From Prosthecobacter debontii (lineage in GTDB: Bacteria > Verrucomicrobiota > Verrucomicrobiia > Verrucomicrobiales > Verrucomicrobiaceae): a DNA stretch of 64,000 bases. The stretch spans positions 55,413 through 119,412 of the forward strand of contig CAMAQH010000012.1 in the NCBI GenBank assembly GCA_945860295.1, in the 5' to 3' direction. The notes below the pieces were generated by a model, which saw only the letters and a program-made list of their open reading frames with translations, made no database searches and was not told the origin of the DNA. The position numbers and the translations under genes were made by a program. This document shows positions 45,407-54,131 of this stretch, one piece after another. Within the stretch, counting starts at the first letter, position 1. Every line of letters begins with the position of its first letter.

Positions 45407-46397
45407 CCTCATGACAAAACCGATGAAACGAAACATAGACCTACTTGTCATTGGAGCTGGAATGGCAGGGCTTTGTGCAGCGACATACGCACAGAAAGCA
45501 GGACGCAAAGTCGTAGTGATCGACAAGGGGCGCGGCCTCGGCGGTCGCATGGCCACGCGACGCATCAGCGGGGCCACTTTTGATCACGGAGCGCAGTTCG
45601 TGACGGCGCGTCATCCTCGTTTTGCGGCGTTGTTAGAAGAAGCTCGTGCCGCAGGTGCCGCCACCGAGTGGTGCAAAGGTTTTTCGGGCAATCCAGATGG
45701 TCATCCACGTTGGCGCGGAACTCCTGGCATGACCGCTATCGCCAGATATTTGGCGCTCAGCTTGGAAATCGTCCAGGAGCGGCAAGTCACGGCACTGCGA
45801 CTGAACGGAAACGATTGGAATGCAGAGATGGCTGATGGAGAAACGTGGTCCGCCAGTGCGGTCATCCTCACGGCACCGGTTCCGCAATCGCTCGTGCTTT
45901 TGGACAAAGGCGGTGTCACGCTTTCGGCTGAGATGATGCAGCGTCTCTCCGCGATTAAATACGAGCGGTGCCTCGCCGTGATGGCCGTATTGGATGGTCC
46001 ATCGGGGCTGCCTGCACCTGGCGGATTTGCGCCAGAAAGCGGTCCCATTGCCTGGATCGCAGACAATCAATTGAAGGGCGTCTCCGTAGAGCCTGCGATC
46101 ACTCTGCATGCCACGCATGAGTTCAGCATCGCTCATTGGGACAAGGATCGCGAAGAGACTGCACGCTTGCTGTTAGACGCTGCTGCCCCGTGGCTGAGTG
46201 CTGGCGTCAAGACAGCTCAAGTGCATGGCTGGCGCTTCAGCAAACCCATGCAAGTGGATGCTCAGACGTGCGCGATCATAAGCAGCGAACCGCCGCTGAT
46301 TCTCGCCGGAGATGCCTTCTGTGGATCACGAGTGGAGGGCGCTGCGCTTTCCGGCTGGGCCTCAGTAGAAGCCGTGCTGGCCTCAAACCCTCAATAA
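45399..46397 (+). CDS. Renalase-like FAD-dependent oxidoreductase
   Basis: 332 residues. The FAD site GAGMAGLCAATYAQKAG near the N-terminus, the second glycine-rich region DKGRGLGGRMATRR and the C-terminal ILAGDAFCGSRVEGAALSGW are the plan of amine oxidase/renalase-like flavoproteins (COG3380 in my memory). Physiological substrate unknown. Start may be 45399, 45411 or 45423; the first gives coupling overlap with the TIGR03643 gene. Members of this family tend to lie with photolyase genes. Confidence 0.85.
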   Translation: MNSLMTKPMKRNIDLLVIGAGMAGLCAATYAQKAGRKVVVIDKGRGLGGRMATRRISGATFDHGAQFVTARHPRFAALLEEARAAGAATEWCKGFSGNPDGHPRWRGTPGMTAIARYLALSLEIVQERQVTALRLNGNDWNAEMADGETWSASAVILTAPVPQSLVLLDKGGVTLSAEMMQRLSAIKYERCLAVMAVLDGPSGLPAPGGFAPESGPIAWIADNQLKGVSVEPAITLHATHEFSIAHWDKDREETARLLLDAAAPWLSAGVKTAQVHGWRFSKPMQVDAQTCAIISSEPPLILAGDAFCGSRVEGAALSGWASVEAVLASNPQ

Positions 46398-46404
46398 CAA
46401 CACC

Positions 46405-47343
46405 ATGATGACTCAATCCCCATCACCGCGCTGGATGCGCTCCGTGCTACTCGCCGCCGGTCTTTACAATATACTCTGGGGAGCCTTCGCGGTGCTATTC
46501 CCTGGAGCCATCTTTAGTTGGTTGGATATGCCGCAGCCAAACTACCCGCAGTTTTGGCAATGCATCGGCATGATCGTCGGTGTGTATGGCATCGGTTATG
46601 CCATCGCTGCGTTTGATCCCGCGCGTCACTGGCCCATCGTGCTCGTGGGTTTTCTGGGGAAAGTCATGGGGCCTCTCGGCATGGTGCAGGCTCTTTGGAC
46701 GGGTCAGTTGCCGTGGGGTTTTGCGCTGAACTGTGTCACCAATGATCTCATCTGGTGGGTGCCCTTTGCGCTCATTTTGAAACACGCCTGGGTCCAGTAT
46801 CAGAGCGAGGGCGATGATGCCCACCTGCCAGCCGAATCTTCTCTTCTGGCCGACGCGCAAACCACCGGCGGCATGAGTCTCGCGGAACTCTCGCAACAGC
46901 AACCCGTGCTCCTCGTTTTCCTGCGTCACTCTGGCTGCACCTTCTGTCGGGAAGCGCTGGCAGATCTCTCCACCGGGCGTGCCAAGATCGAGAAAAACGG
47001 AACCAAGCTCGCCATCGTTCACATGAGCACCGCAGAGTCATTCGCAGCCTTCACCGCCAGTTATGGCCTCAGCGATGTGCCTGCCGTTTCAGACCCTGAG
47101 CGGCGTCTTTATCGCGGACTTGGCCTTCGGCGAGGCAAGCTCGCGCAGTTGCTCGGATTCAGTGTTTGGTGGCGTGGCACGGAGTCCTTCTTCGCAGGTC
47201 ATCATCCAGGTGCCTTGGACGGTGATGGCACTCAGATGCCTGGCGTTTTTCTCCTTCAAAATGGCCGCGTCGTCCGCCGTTTCATCCACGACAATGCCGC
47301 GCAGCGCCCTGACTACGCCGCGCTCAGCCTAGCGCCTGCATGA
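46405..47343 (+). CDS. Membrane domain fused to SelL-like thioredoxin-fold redoxin
   Basis: 312 residues. The first 130 hold about four membrane helices (SVLLAAGLYNILWGAFAVLF, IGMIVGVYGIGYAIAAF, LVGFLGKVMGPLGMVQAL, VPFALIL). From about residue 155 a peroxiredoxin-like domain begins with the redox site SGCTFCREAL (CxxC). Two-domain arrangements of this kind are unusual: normally the redoxin stands alone. It sits between a renalase-like and a small membrane protein gene, with an ATGA overlap to the next gene. Confidence 0.8.
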   Translation: MMTQSPSPRWMRSVLLAAGLYNILWGAFAVLFPGAIFSWLDMPQPNYPQFWQCIGMIVGVYGIGYAIAAFDPARHWPIVLVGFLGKVMGPLGMVQALWTGQLPWGFALNCVTNDLIWWVPFALILKHAWVQYQSEGDDAHLPAESSLLADAQTTGGMSLAELSQQQPVLLVFLRHSGCTFCREALADLSTGRAKIEKNGTKLAIVHMSTAESFAAFTASYGLSDVPAVSDPERRLYRGLGLRRGKLAQLLGFSVWWRGTESFFAGHHPGALDGDGTQMPGVFLLQNGRVVRRFIHDNAAQRPDYAALSLAPA

Positions 47344-47762
47344 TCATGACTTGGCTTCTCACATCTCACCATTCAGCGACGTGGGCGCTCGTCGGCTTGA
47401 TCTGGGTCGTTCAACTCGTGCAATATCCCTTGTTCGCACACATCGGACAGGAGGCGTTTGTGGCTTACCATCAGCGCTACACGAGGCAGATCGCATGGGT
47501 CGTAGCGCCGCTCATGTTTGCTGAAATAGGCACCGCAGCGTGTCTTGTCATCGCGGGTTTTCGTAATCCATGGCTGCTGGCAAGTCTTGTGCCTCTCGCC
47601 TTCAATTGGATCTCCACTTGGCTCGTGCAAATCCCCCTGCATGAGAAGCTCGCTGCAGGCTTCGATGCTCACGCCCATGCCCGCCTCGTCGCGACTAACT
47701 GGTGGCGCACCGCCGCATGGAGTCTCAGGGGTTTTTGCCTGCTCATGAGTTGTCTTGAGTGA
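47340..47762 (+). CDS. Small membrane protein of unknown function
   Basis: 140 residues with about four hydrophobic segments: [60 protein letters not shown] and [18 protein letters not shown]. It overlaps the preceding gene by 4 bp (ATGA) and overlaps the convergent DUF2256 gene by 20 bp. I do not recognise the family. Confidence 0.7.
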   Translation: MIMTWLLTSHHSATWALVGLIWVVQLVQYPLFAHIGQEAFVAYHQRYTRQIAWVVAPLMFAEIGTAACLVIAGFRNPWLLASLVPLAFNWISTWLVQIPLHEKLAAGFDAHAHARLVATNWWRTAAWSLRGFCLLMSCLE

Positions 47763-47910
47763 TGCCAGCGTTAGGCTTGCTCCGCCGACATCGCTCGCTG
47801 CAAAACTTCACCTCTTCCCAAACGCGCTCCCATTTTTTGCGCCATGTGAAAGGTCGCCCGCAGACCACGCAGATCTTTGCAGGTAGGTTTTGTTTCTTTA
47901 CGCCTTTCAT
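47743..47910 (-). CDS. DUF2256 domain zinc-finger-like protein
   Basis: 55 residues from ATG 47910 ([20 protein letters not shown]). Two Cys pairs, CVVC (C14, C17) and CSERC (C37, C41), with [16 protein letters not shown] between them, match the DUF2256 pattern and suggest a zinc knuckle. Its ATG overlaps the stop of the upstream TIGR03915 gene in ATGA form, so the two are coupled. Confidence 0.85.
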   Translation of the reverse strand: MKGVKKQNLPAKICVVCGRPFTWRKKWERVWEEVKFCSERCRRSKPNAGITQDNS

Positions 47911-48767
47911 GGCGCTTCGTCTTGGTTCATGCGGTGCAGCGACTCCAAATATGCATTCTTCGGCGCAGGTTTCGCTGGGCGTTCCTCCTTCGCTAACATG
48001 CCTTGCACCCGCTCTGCACTCTCGGCTATGAGACCAGCGATCAGCGGCGCTTCTGGCAGATTCTTCCAATACTTCTTCGGCATCTCCGACTGCATGGCAC
48101 TGATTTTGACCCGAGCTGGATTGAAGATATTGCGGTAGTAAGTACGCCACAGATCATCCAGAGCATCCTCATCTGGAGCACTGCTGCAGGCCACTCCTTC
48201 CGTGAAGTGCAGCCGCTTGCCATCCCAGTGCGCACATTCATACGGCGTCAGAATAGACCAATCCATGCCAGCGAATCGCTTCTCAAAAAAAGGCACCGCA
48301 AGTCTCACGATGCGATGATCCGGCTCGAACCACGCCACGAACTGCTCCCGACCCGTGACGGCATCCACGCCGACCAATCGAAAGCGCACGAAGGCATGCA
48401 TCTTGTGAATGTCGCGCCCCACGGCCTTACACCAATCCTGCATCTGACGCACATCGCGATCCGTGGCCATGGAAAGCAAATACCGCTCCCCGCCCAAAGT
48501 TAGCCGCCAAAGCACGCGATAGAGCAGCGCCCAACGCTTTGAATCTGTGTGCGCCGCCGCACTCTTCGCCATGTCCATGAAGGCGGATGGCACTTTGATT
48601 GCTTCTGAGGCCGGCTGTTTTGCCAGGAGATCCTCGCCGACGAACAACGAGGCCTCTTGCGGATCATCGCTCCACAATACTTCATCAGGCATGACGCGCT
48701 GCGCGAGAAGATGGCGAGCCGCAGCGCGCCACGCTTCATACTCCGGTTTGACGACTATGGTGCGCAT
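47907..48767 (-). CDS. TIGR03915-family putative DNA metabolism/repair protein
   Basis: 286 residues starting [20 protein letters not shown]. The body has [20 protein letters not shown] and [20 protein letters not shown], which match the DUF4130/TIGR03915 family. These proteins are almost always encoded next to a TIGR03916 radical SAM protein, as here, 7 bp away, and are annotated as putative DNA metabolism or repair proteins, with some glycosylase-like features. Activity has not been shown to my knowledge. Confidence 0.87.
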   Translation of the reverse strand: MRTIVVKPEYEAWRAAARHLLAQRVMPDEVLWSDDPQEASLFVGEDLLAKQPASEAIKVPSAFMDMAKSAAAHTDSKRWALLYRVLWRLTLGGERYLLSMATDRDVRQMQDWCKAVGRDIHKMHAFVRFRLVGVDAVTGREQFVAWFEPDHRIVRLAVPFFEKRFAGMDWSILTPYECAHWDGKRLHFTEGVACSSAPDEDALDDLWRTYYRNIFNPARVKISAMQSEMPKKYWKNLPEAPLIAGLIAESAERVQGMLAKEERPAKPAPKNAYLESLHRMNQDEAP

Positions 48768-48774
48768 GATCAGT

Positions 48775-50064
48775 CTATAGTTCTCCTGATCTCACCGAGA
48801 GGAAGTCGCTAGCAACTGGTGCAGGCGGCGCGTCGAAGTTAAGTTCGAGTTGTTCCGGGGGAGGCAGAAACCGCGCGCGTAGCGAGTCGCTATCCAGCCC
48901 CAGCTTGGCCGGATGATGGTCTGCCGTGATGATAAAAGGCAGCAGCTTTTTCATCTGTAATCGCAGCCGAATCAAGTCTGCCAAACGCAGCCTCGTGTAG
49001 CGCCGGGCACTCACGATGCGCTCCACATTGCGCACCCCAAGACCTGGAATCCGCAGCAGCATCTCGCGGGGTGCCTTATTCACATCGACCGGGAACGTTT
49101 CGCGATTCCGCAGCGCCCATGCGAGCTTAGGGTCCAACGCCAAATCGAGATTCGGAGCCGCCGCTGAAGCAATTTCCTCCACTTTGAAATCATAGAAACG
49201 CAGCAGCCAATCCGCCTGATAAAGTCGATGTTCACGGATCAGCGGCGGTGCTTTCAGTGGCAGAATCACTGATGGTTCGGGGATCGGACTGAAGGCCGAG
49301 TAATAAACCCGCTTCAACCGGTGAGCCGTGTAGAGCTTGTTCGCACAGCCCAGGATCACCGCGTCCGTCGAGGCATCAGCGCCCACCAGCATCTGTGTAC
49401 TTTGTCCCGTCGCAAAGGGCGGCGGCTTCGGCGCCTCAGGCTTACGTTTCTCGGCATATCGCTCGTCGATTTTTTCACGGATGTGTCCCATCGCCTCCTC
49501 CGTGCGTGCCAGATTCTTCTCGGGTGCCAGCGTGTTCAACCCTTGCTGGGTCGGCATTTCCACATTGATGCTGATGCGGTCCGCATAGCGCCCCGCCTTG
49601 GCAATCAGTGCCTGCGACGCCTCTGGAATCGTCTTCAGGTGAATGTAGCCACGAAAATGATGCTCCTCGCGTAACTTTCGTGCGACTTCGATCACCAGCT
49701 CCATCGTGTGATCCGCACTGCGAATGATGCCGCTACTGAGGAACAGTCCCTCGATGTAATTTCGCTTATAAAAGTCCAATGTAAGCTGCACCACCTCATC
49801 CGGCGTGAATCGCGCTCGGATCACATTGCTTGAGCGCCGGTTGATGCAGTAGTGGCAATCATAGAGGCAGGCATTCGTCATCAGCACCTTTAGCAGCGAC
49901 ACGCAGCGCCCATCCGGCGTGTAGGAATGACAAATCCCCGATCCGCCCGTGGACCCCACGCCCGTGCTGCCTCGCGAGTCCTTCCTAGCCGCGCCACTGC
50001 TCGCACACGAAGCATCATATTTCGCCGCGTCTGCCAGAATTTCGAGTTTGCGGGTGATGTTCAT
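48775..50064 (-). CDS. TIGR03916-family radical SAM putative DNA repair protein
   Basis: 429 residues from ATG 50064 (MNITRKLEILADAAKYDASC). The radical SAM cluster ligands C66-x3-C70-x2-C73 are in NACLYDCHYC. The C-terminal LLRIPGLGVRNVERIVSARR is a helix-hairpin-helix DNA-binding motif. It pairs with the TIGR03915 gene 7 bp downstream. A cysteine-rich N-terminal region (CASSG...GICHSYTPDGRC) is typical of the family. The start overlaps by one base with the stop of the shortened SRPBCC frame. Confidence 0.9.
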   Translation of the reverse strand: MNITRKLEILADAAKYDASCASSGAARKDSRGSTGVGSTGGSGICHSYTPDGRCVSLLKVLMTNACLYDCHYCINRRSSNVIRARFTPDEVVQLTLDFYKRNYIEGLFLSSGIIRSADHTMELVIEVARKLREEHHFRGYIHLKTIPEASQALIAKAGRYADRISINVEMPTQQGLNTLAPEKNLARTEEAMGHIREKIDERYAEKRKPEAPKPPPFATGQSTQMLVGADASTDAVILGCANKLYTAHRLKRVYYSAFSPIPEPSVILPLKAPPLIREHRLYQADWLLRFYDFKVEEIASAAAPNLDLALDPKLAWALRNRETFPVDVNKAPREMLLRIPGLGVRNVERIVSARRYTRLRLADLIRLRLQMKKLLPFIITADHHPAKLGLDSDSLRARFLPPPEQLELNFDAPPAPVASDFLSVRSGEL

Positions 50065-50279
50065 CACGAGAGCTCCGTGCCTGCTTTGAGATTCGCCCAC
50101 TGCCGAGTGCGGTAGTGCCGATACTTGAACAACAGCGTGAGATAAAGCCGCACACCCGCCTCGGAAACGAGCCTGCCCCACCACGACTGCCCCCATTGAT
50201 TGTGGGGGTCGCTGTGAAAATCGAACATCGTCTCCGCGCTGGCGGCGAGTGGCGTGCTGGTGTGGTAGATGGAAGGCAT
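50064..50279 (-). pseudogene. Shortened SRPBCC (polyketide cyclase-like) gene with internal in-frame deletion
   Basis: 71 codons from ATG 50279. The first 27 (STPLAASAETMFDFHSDPHN) match the N-terminus and the last 45 (WWGRLVSEAGVRLYLTLLFK) the C-terminal helix of SRPBCC/cyclase-type proteins of about 150 residues, but the middle beta-sheet of roughly 75 residues is missing. The frame stays open across the junction, where a perfect CCCCCA-TTGATTG-TGGGGG hairpin lies (50190-50208). It is coupled to the radical SAM gene by TGATG. A small functional derivative cannot be excluded. Confidence 0.6.
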
Positions 50280-50536
50280 GATTGTGGAAGCAAGTCCTTG
50301 GCAGAGATCACATCCGCCGCTCTTTTTCCAGCGTGATGGTTCGATTCAGTATTAGTAGATGGAGCATCTGACGCTGCATATACGAATTCGGGAGAAACAC
50401 AGATGTTGATTCGTTCTCGCCGCCTTTCAGCTACACGCACCAGAAAGCGTTCGCTTTGAGATGACCTTGGGCCGAATGCTCAAGGCCTCATTTGCAGCAT
50501 GATAAAGCCAAAAAAAATTCACCCTCTCCATCTTTG

Positions 50537-51787
50537 ATGATCACCAAACATGTTCTCATCCTCGGCGGCGGGTTTGCCGGTCTCGAATGCGCGAAACGGC
50601 TGCGAGATGAAAATATCCGCGTCACACTCGTGGATCGGTGGAATCACCACCTGTTTCAGCCACTGCTCTATCAAGTGGCCTCTGGAGCACTGGCCATGGC
50701 GGAAATCGCCCAACCTCTGCGCAGCATCCTGTCGGATCAAAAGAACGTGACCACGATCATGGGCGATGTGATGAACATCGACCTCCCGGCGAAACAGGTT
50801 AAGCTCAAAGATCGTGTGATCGGTTACGATTTCCTTGTCATCGCGCTCGGTGCCAAAACCAGCTTCTTCGGTCACAACGACTGGGCGCAGCACACACTCG
50901 GCCTCAAAAGCCTCGACGACGCGATGGCGATCCGTAAAAAGGTGCTCCTTGCCTTTGAGAAGGCCGAATCCACCGTCGATTCTGCGGAGACCGAGAAGCT
51001 TCTCACCATGGTTGTCGTCGGTGGTGGACCAACTGGTGTGGAGATGGCTGGATCGCTAGCGGAGCTCTCACGAGTCGTTCTTAAAGAGGACTTTCGCCAT
51101 ATCGACCCCACGCAGGCCAGAGTCCATCTCATTGAAGCTGGGCCCAAATTACTGCCGATGTTTCCAGGCGGACTTCCCGATTACACACGAGAGCGATTGA
51201 CGACCATGGGCGTAACCGTGCACTTGAATTGCCCAGTCAAAGAAGTCGGCGAGGGTTACGTCATTGCCGGTGATCAGCGCATTGAAAGTGGCATCATCAT
51301 TTGGGGAGCGGGCGTGGAGGCAAGCGAAGTGACACGCACGCTGGCTGGCATACCATTGGATCGAGGAGGCCGCATCGAGGTCCGCCCTGATTTAAGTCTC
51401 CCTGGCTATCCCGGGGTCTTCGCCGCTGGCGACATCGCGGCCCTGACGGACAAAAACGGTGTCAAAGTGCCGGGCGTCTCTCCCGCCGCAATCCAGATGG
51501 GTAGTTTCATCGCTCACAGCATACAAAACGAACGCACCAACGGTGCACGCCCCGCCTTTGGTTATTGGGACAAGGGCAGCATGGCCACCATTGGCCGCAG
51601 CGCCGCTGTCGTCAGCTTTGCGGGCATCCAGATGCACGGATTTATCGCTTGGTTGATGTGGCTGTTTGTGCACCTCGTTTTCCTCATGAACATGCGCAAC
51701 CGAGTATCCGTTTTCTTACATTGGGTATGGTCCTACTTCACCTGGCAGCGCGGTGCCCGTGTCATTCAGTCGTCGCGTAATCCTTAA
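50537..51787 (+). CDS. ndh: Type II NADH dehydrogenase-like FAD oxidoreductase
   Basis: 416 residues from ATG 50537 (MITKHVLILGGGFAGLECAK). It has the two-dinucleotide-binding plan: N-terminal FAD site, NAD site VVVGGGPTGVEMAGSLAEL near residue 170, the GDIAAL segment for FAD, and a C-terminal hydrophobic stretch (WLMWLFVHLVFLMNMRNR) that would dock to the membrane. Type II enzymes pass electrons from NADH to quinone without pumping. The following region to 51961 has no gene. Confidence 0.88.
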   Translation: MITKHVLILGGGFAGLECAKRLRDENIRVTLVDRWNHHLFQPLLYQVASGALAMAEIAQPLRSILSDQKNVTTIMGDVMNIDLPAKQVKLKDRVIGYDFLVIALGAKTSFFGHNDWAQHTLGLKSLDDAMAIRKKVLLAFEKAESTVDSAETEKLLTMVVVGGGPTGVEMAGSLAELSRVVLKEDFRHIDPTQARVHLIEAGPKLLPMFPGGLPDYTRERLTTMGVTVHLNCPVKEVGEGYVIAGDQRIESGIIIWGAGVEASEVTRTLAGIPLDRGGRIEVRPDLSLPGYPGVFAAGDIAALTDKNGVKVPGVSPAAIQMGSFIAHSIQNERTNGARPAFGYWDKGSMATIGRSAAVVSFAGIQMHGFIAWLMWLFVHLVFLMNMRNRVSVFLHWVWSYFTWQRGARVIQSSRNP

Positions 51788-51961
51788 CTGCGGACAAGGG
51801 CCTCGTTTTGTAATCTGACTCCATCTTTAGCCAAGGTCACTCGTCGGGCGGGGAGCAGATTTGCCAGAGAAGATGATTCGTTCCTTGCGGCTGCTGACAA
51901 TGATAGGTAAACTCGGATTCTGTGATTGCTGAATGCTTCAGCGATTACTCTCACCTTGCAC

Positions 51962-52324
51962 ATGAATTATCTCATCATTGTTTTACAGCTAGTCGTGGCC
52001 TTGGGCATCCTCAATGTCTGGCTGCTCAGAGCGAACAGGGCCACTGCCTATCGCGGTGGTAACGCGAAGAACATGCGTGAGGAGTTCGCCACCTACGGAC
52101 TGCCATACTGGTTCATGTGCGTGATCGGTGTGCTCAAGGTGGCGCTTGCGGTTTCTTTGCTAGCTGCCCTTTGGTTTCACAATCTGGCACAGCCAGCAGC
52201 GATCGGCATGGGCCTACTAATGCTAGGAGCTTTCATCATGCATCTCAAAGTGAAGGACCCGATCTCGAAAGCCCTGCCCTCAATCGCCATGCTTGCCATG
52301 TGTGCCGCGATTGCGCTGCTCTAG
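51962..52324 (+). CDS. DoxX-like small membrane protein
   Basis: 120 residues with four helices: YLIIVLQLVVALGILNVWL, MCVIGVLKVALAVSLLAALW, AAIGMGLLMLGAFIMHLKV and SIAMLAMCAAIALL. The helix-loop pattern with FMCVIGVLKV and the HLKVKDP segment fits DoxX-like proteins (oxidative/thiosulfate-related in some). ATG 51962 is chosen over 51926. It converges with a second DoxX-like gene 17 bp away. Confidence 0.75.
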   Translation: MNYLIIVLQLVVALGILNVWLLRANRATAYRGGNAKNMREEFATYGLPYWFMCVIGVLKVALAVSLLAALWFHNLAQPAAIGMGLLMLGAFIMHLKVKDPISKALPSIAMLAMCAAIALL

Positions 52325-52352
52325 CCGCCGATCAGTTCTCTCAAAAGGCGGC
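52324..52352. terminator. Weak hairpin between the two convergent DoxX genes
   Basis: GCCGCC at 52324-52329 pairs with GGCGGC at 52347-52352. The stem is only 6 bp and lies over the end of the minus-strand gene, with no T-run, so activity is uncertain. Confidence 0.3.
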
Positions 52353-52703
52353 AAAACACAGATATGCATTCAGCAGCAAATAGAACAAGGCCGGTGTAGT
52401 CTGGAACGAACTGTCTTTGATTCGGATTCGAACCCCGACCGCGACCAGCATCATCAGCGCAAGTCCAGCTGCGGCTGATCGCCCCATCCAGGGCTGGCTA
52501 AGGCCAGCCAACAGACCGAGCGATGCGGCCACTTGCAGTGCCCCCACCATCACACGCTGCGATCCCAGCCGGTAGCGCTCGAACTCCCGGTTCATCCGGG
52601 CAGAGAGAAAGCAAGCTGTGCCGTATCCAAAAAAAGACAGGGCGGAAAAGAAGATAAGATAAAAGTTCAGGTGCAAGGATAGAACAACTTTTTGCCAGCG
52701 CAT
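52341..52703 (-). CDS. DoxX-like small membrane protein (paralogue)
   Basis: 120 residues from ATG 52703 (MRWQKVVLSLHLNFYLIFFS). Four helices are seen, with VMVGALQVAASLGLLAGL and AAAGLALMMLVAVGVRIRIK. It has the same general plan and length as the gene at 51962 but different sequence, so it is a diverged paralogue or family relative. The longer frame starts at a GTG directly before it. No function can be assigned. Confidence 0.75.
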   Translation of the reverse strand: MRWQKVVLSLHLNFYLIFFSALSFFGYGTACFLSARMNREFERYRLGSQRVMVGALQVAASLGLLAGLSQPWMGRSAAAGLALMMLVAVGVRIRIKDSSFQTTPALFYLLLNAYLCFAAF

Positions 52704-52832
52704 CACCTTTCACGTGGCTTTGACTGCTCTTCAAGGCGCCGCGTCGACGAAAGCGCTATGGAGTTTAAGCAACAGCATGACGCCCCCCAAGGGTATTTAG
52801 CCGCCTCCTTATCATCACTATTTCCGTCCATA

Positions 52833-52882
52833 ATCATCGGAAAGAACAGATTTAACAGCCGATAAGCATGGGTTCTTGTAGT
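52833..52882 (+). promoter_or_regulatory. Shared upstream element, copy B
   Basis: A 50-bp stretch upstream of the Gfo/Idh ATG at 52899, starting ATCATCGGAAAGAACAG and ending CTTGTAGT. It matches copy A at 41273-41322: 25 of the first 29 positions and 7 of the last 8, at the same spacing. The palindrome TTACC-AGC-GGTAA of copy A is degraded here to TTAAC...GATAA. Confidence 0.65.
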
Positions 52883-52898
52883 GAAGTTTCCTCCAATT

Positions 52899-54053
52899 AT
52901 GAAAACACAACGAATCGGCATCATCATGAACGGCGTCACCGGACGCATGGGCACCAATCAGCATCTCATTCGCTCGATCAAGGCGATCAGGGATCAAGGT
53001 GGCTTAAAGGTGGGGGATGATTTGATTTTGATGCCGGACCCGATTTTGACGGGGCGCAATCATGACAAGTTGGCGGCGCTGGCAGCTCGCACGGGCGTCA
53101 CTCGGTTCACTTCGGATGTGGATGCGGCCTTGGCGAATCCTGAGGATGAGATCTTCTTTGATGCCTCAGGCACCTTGCAGCGCGCAGGCTTCATCGAGAA
53201 AGCCGTGAAGGCCAAGAAGGCGATTTATTGTGAGAAGCCGACAGCGGTGGAATCGGCGGAGGCACTGCGTTTGGCGAAACTGTGTGAGGATGCAGGTGTG
53301 AAGAATGGCGTGGTGCAGGACAAGCTTTGGCTCTCTGGCATTCGCAAGTTCCGCATGCTGCGCGATCAAGGGTTCTTTGGCCGAATTCTGAGTGTGCGTG
53401 GCGAGTTCGGTTACTGGGTCTTCACGGGTGAAGATGCAGACCAGCCTGCGCAGCGTCCATCCTGGAACTATCGCAAGGAAGAAGGCGGCGGCATCATCGT
53501 GGATATGCTCTGCCACTGGCGCTATGTGATCGATGATCTCTTTGGCAAAGTGAAGGCTGTGAGCTGTCTCGGAGCCACCCATTTGCCAAAGCGAATCGAC
53601 GAAAAAGGCAATGCCTATCCCGCCACCAGCGATGATGCCTGCTACGCGACTTTTGAATGCGAAGGCGGTGTGGTATGCCAGTTCAACAGCTCCTGGACGG
53701 TGCGGGTGCGTCGGGATGATCTGCTCACGATGCAAGTCGATGGCACACATGGCAGCGCCATCGTTAGCTTGCGTAAATGCTGGGTGCAAAGCGCCGGCAC
53801 CACACCGCGTCCGACCTGGAACCCCGACATCGATCAGCCGATTAATTTCTTCGACGGCTGGCAGGAAGTGCCCGATATTACGACTTACGACAACGCTTTC
53901 AAAATTCAGTGGGAGGAGTTCTTGAAGCATGTGGTGGTTGGCTCGCCGTTCCCATGGACGCTACGCGAAGGCGCTAAGGGAGTGCAACTTGCTGAGCTGG
54001 GACTGCAAAGCTGGGAGCAGCGGAAGTGGCTGACTGTAGAACCGATGGTCTAA
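52899..54053 (+). CDS. Gfo/Idh/MocA family oxidoreductase
   Basis: 384 residues. The N-terminal RIGIIMNGVTGRMGTNQH has a modified Rossmann glycine motif (GVTGRMG), the EKP motif is in IYCEKPTAVES, and the substrate part carries GGGIIVDMLCHWRYVIDD, with His in the catalytic-type position. The long insertion with DLILMPDPILTGRN is common in the group acting on inositol or amino sugars. It is followed by a DapA-like gene 78 bp away. Start at MKTQRIGII (52899) lies 17 bp after element B. Confidence 0.87.
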   Translation: MKTQRIGIIMNGVTGRMGTNQHLIRSIKAIRDQGGLKVGDDLILMPDPILTGRNHDKLAALAARTGVTRFTSDVDAALANPEDEIFFDASGTLQRAGFIEKAVKAKKAIYCEKPTAVESAEALRLAKLCEDAGVKNGVVQDKLWLSGIRKFRMLRDQGFFGRILSVRGEFGYWVFTGEDADQPAQRPSWNYRKEEGGGIIVDMLCHWRYVIDDLFGKVKAVSCLGATHLPKRIDEKGNAYPATSDDACYATFECEGGVVCQFNSSWTVRVRRDDLLTMQVDGTHGSAIVSLRKCWVQSAGTTPRPTWNPDIDQPINFFDGWQEVPDITTYDNAFKIQWEEFLKHVVVGSPFPWTLREGAKGVQLAELGLQSWEQRKWLTVEPMV

Positions 54054-54131
54054 TGAAGTAATTTCGGCTCTAGCCGAATCCTCAAAGCAGCACTGATGCG
54101 GCTAAACCCGCAGCCACTTTCAAATATCTCC

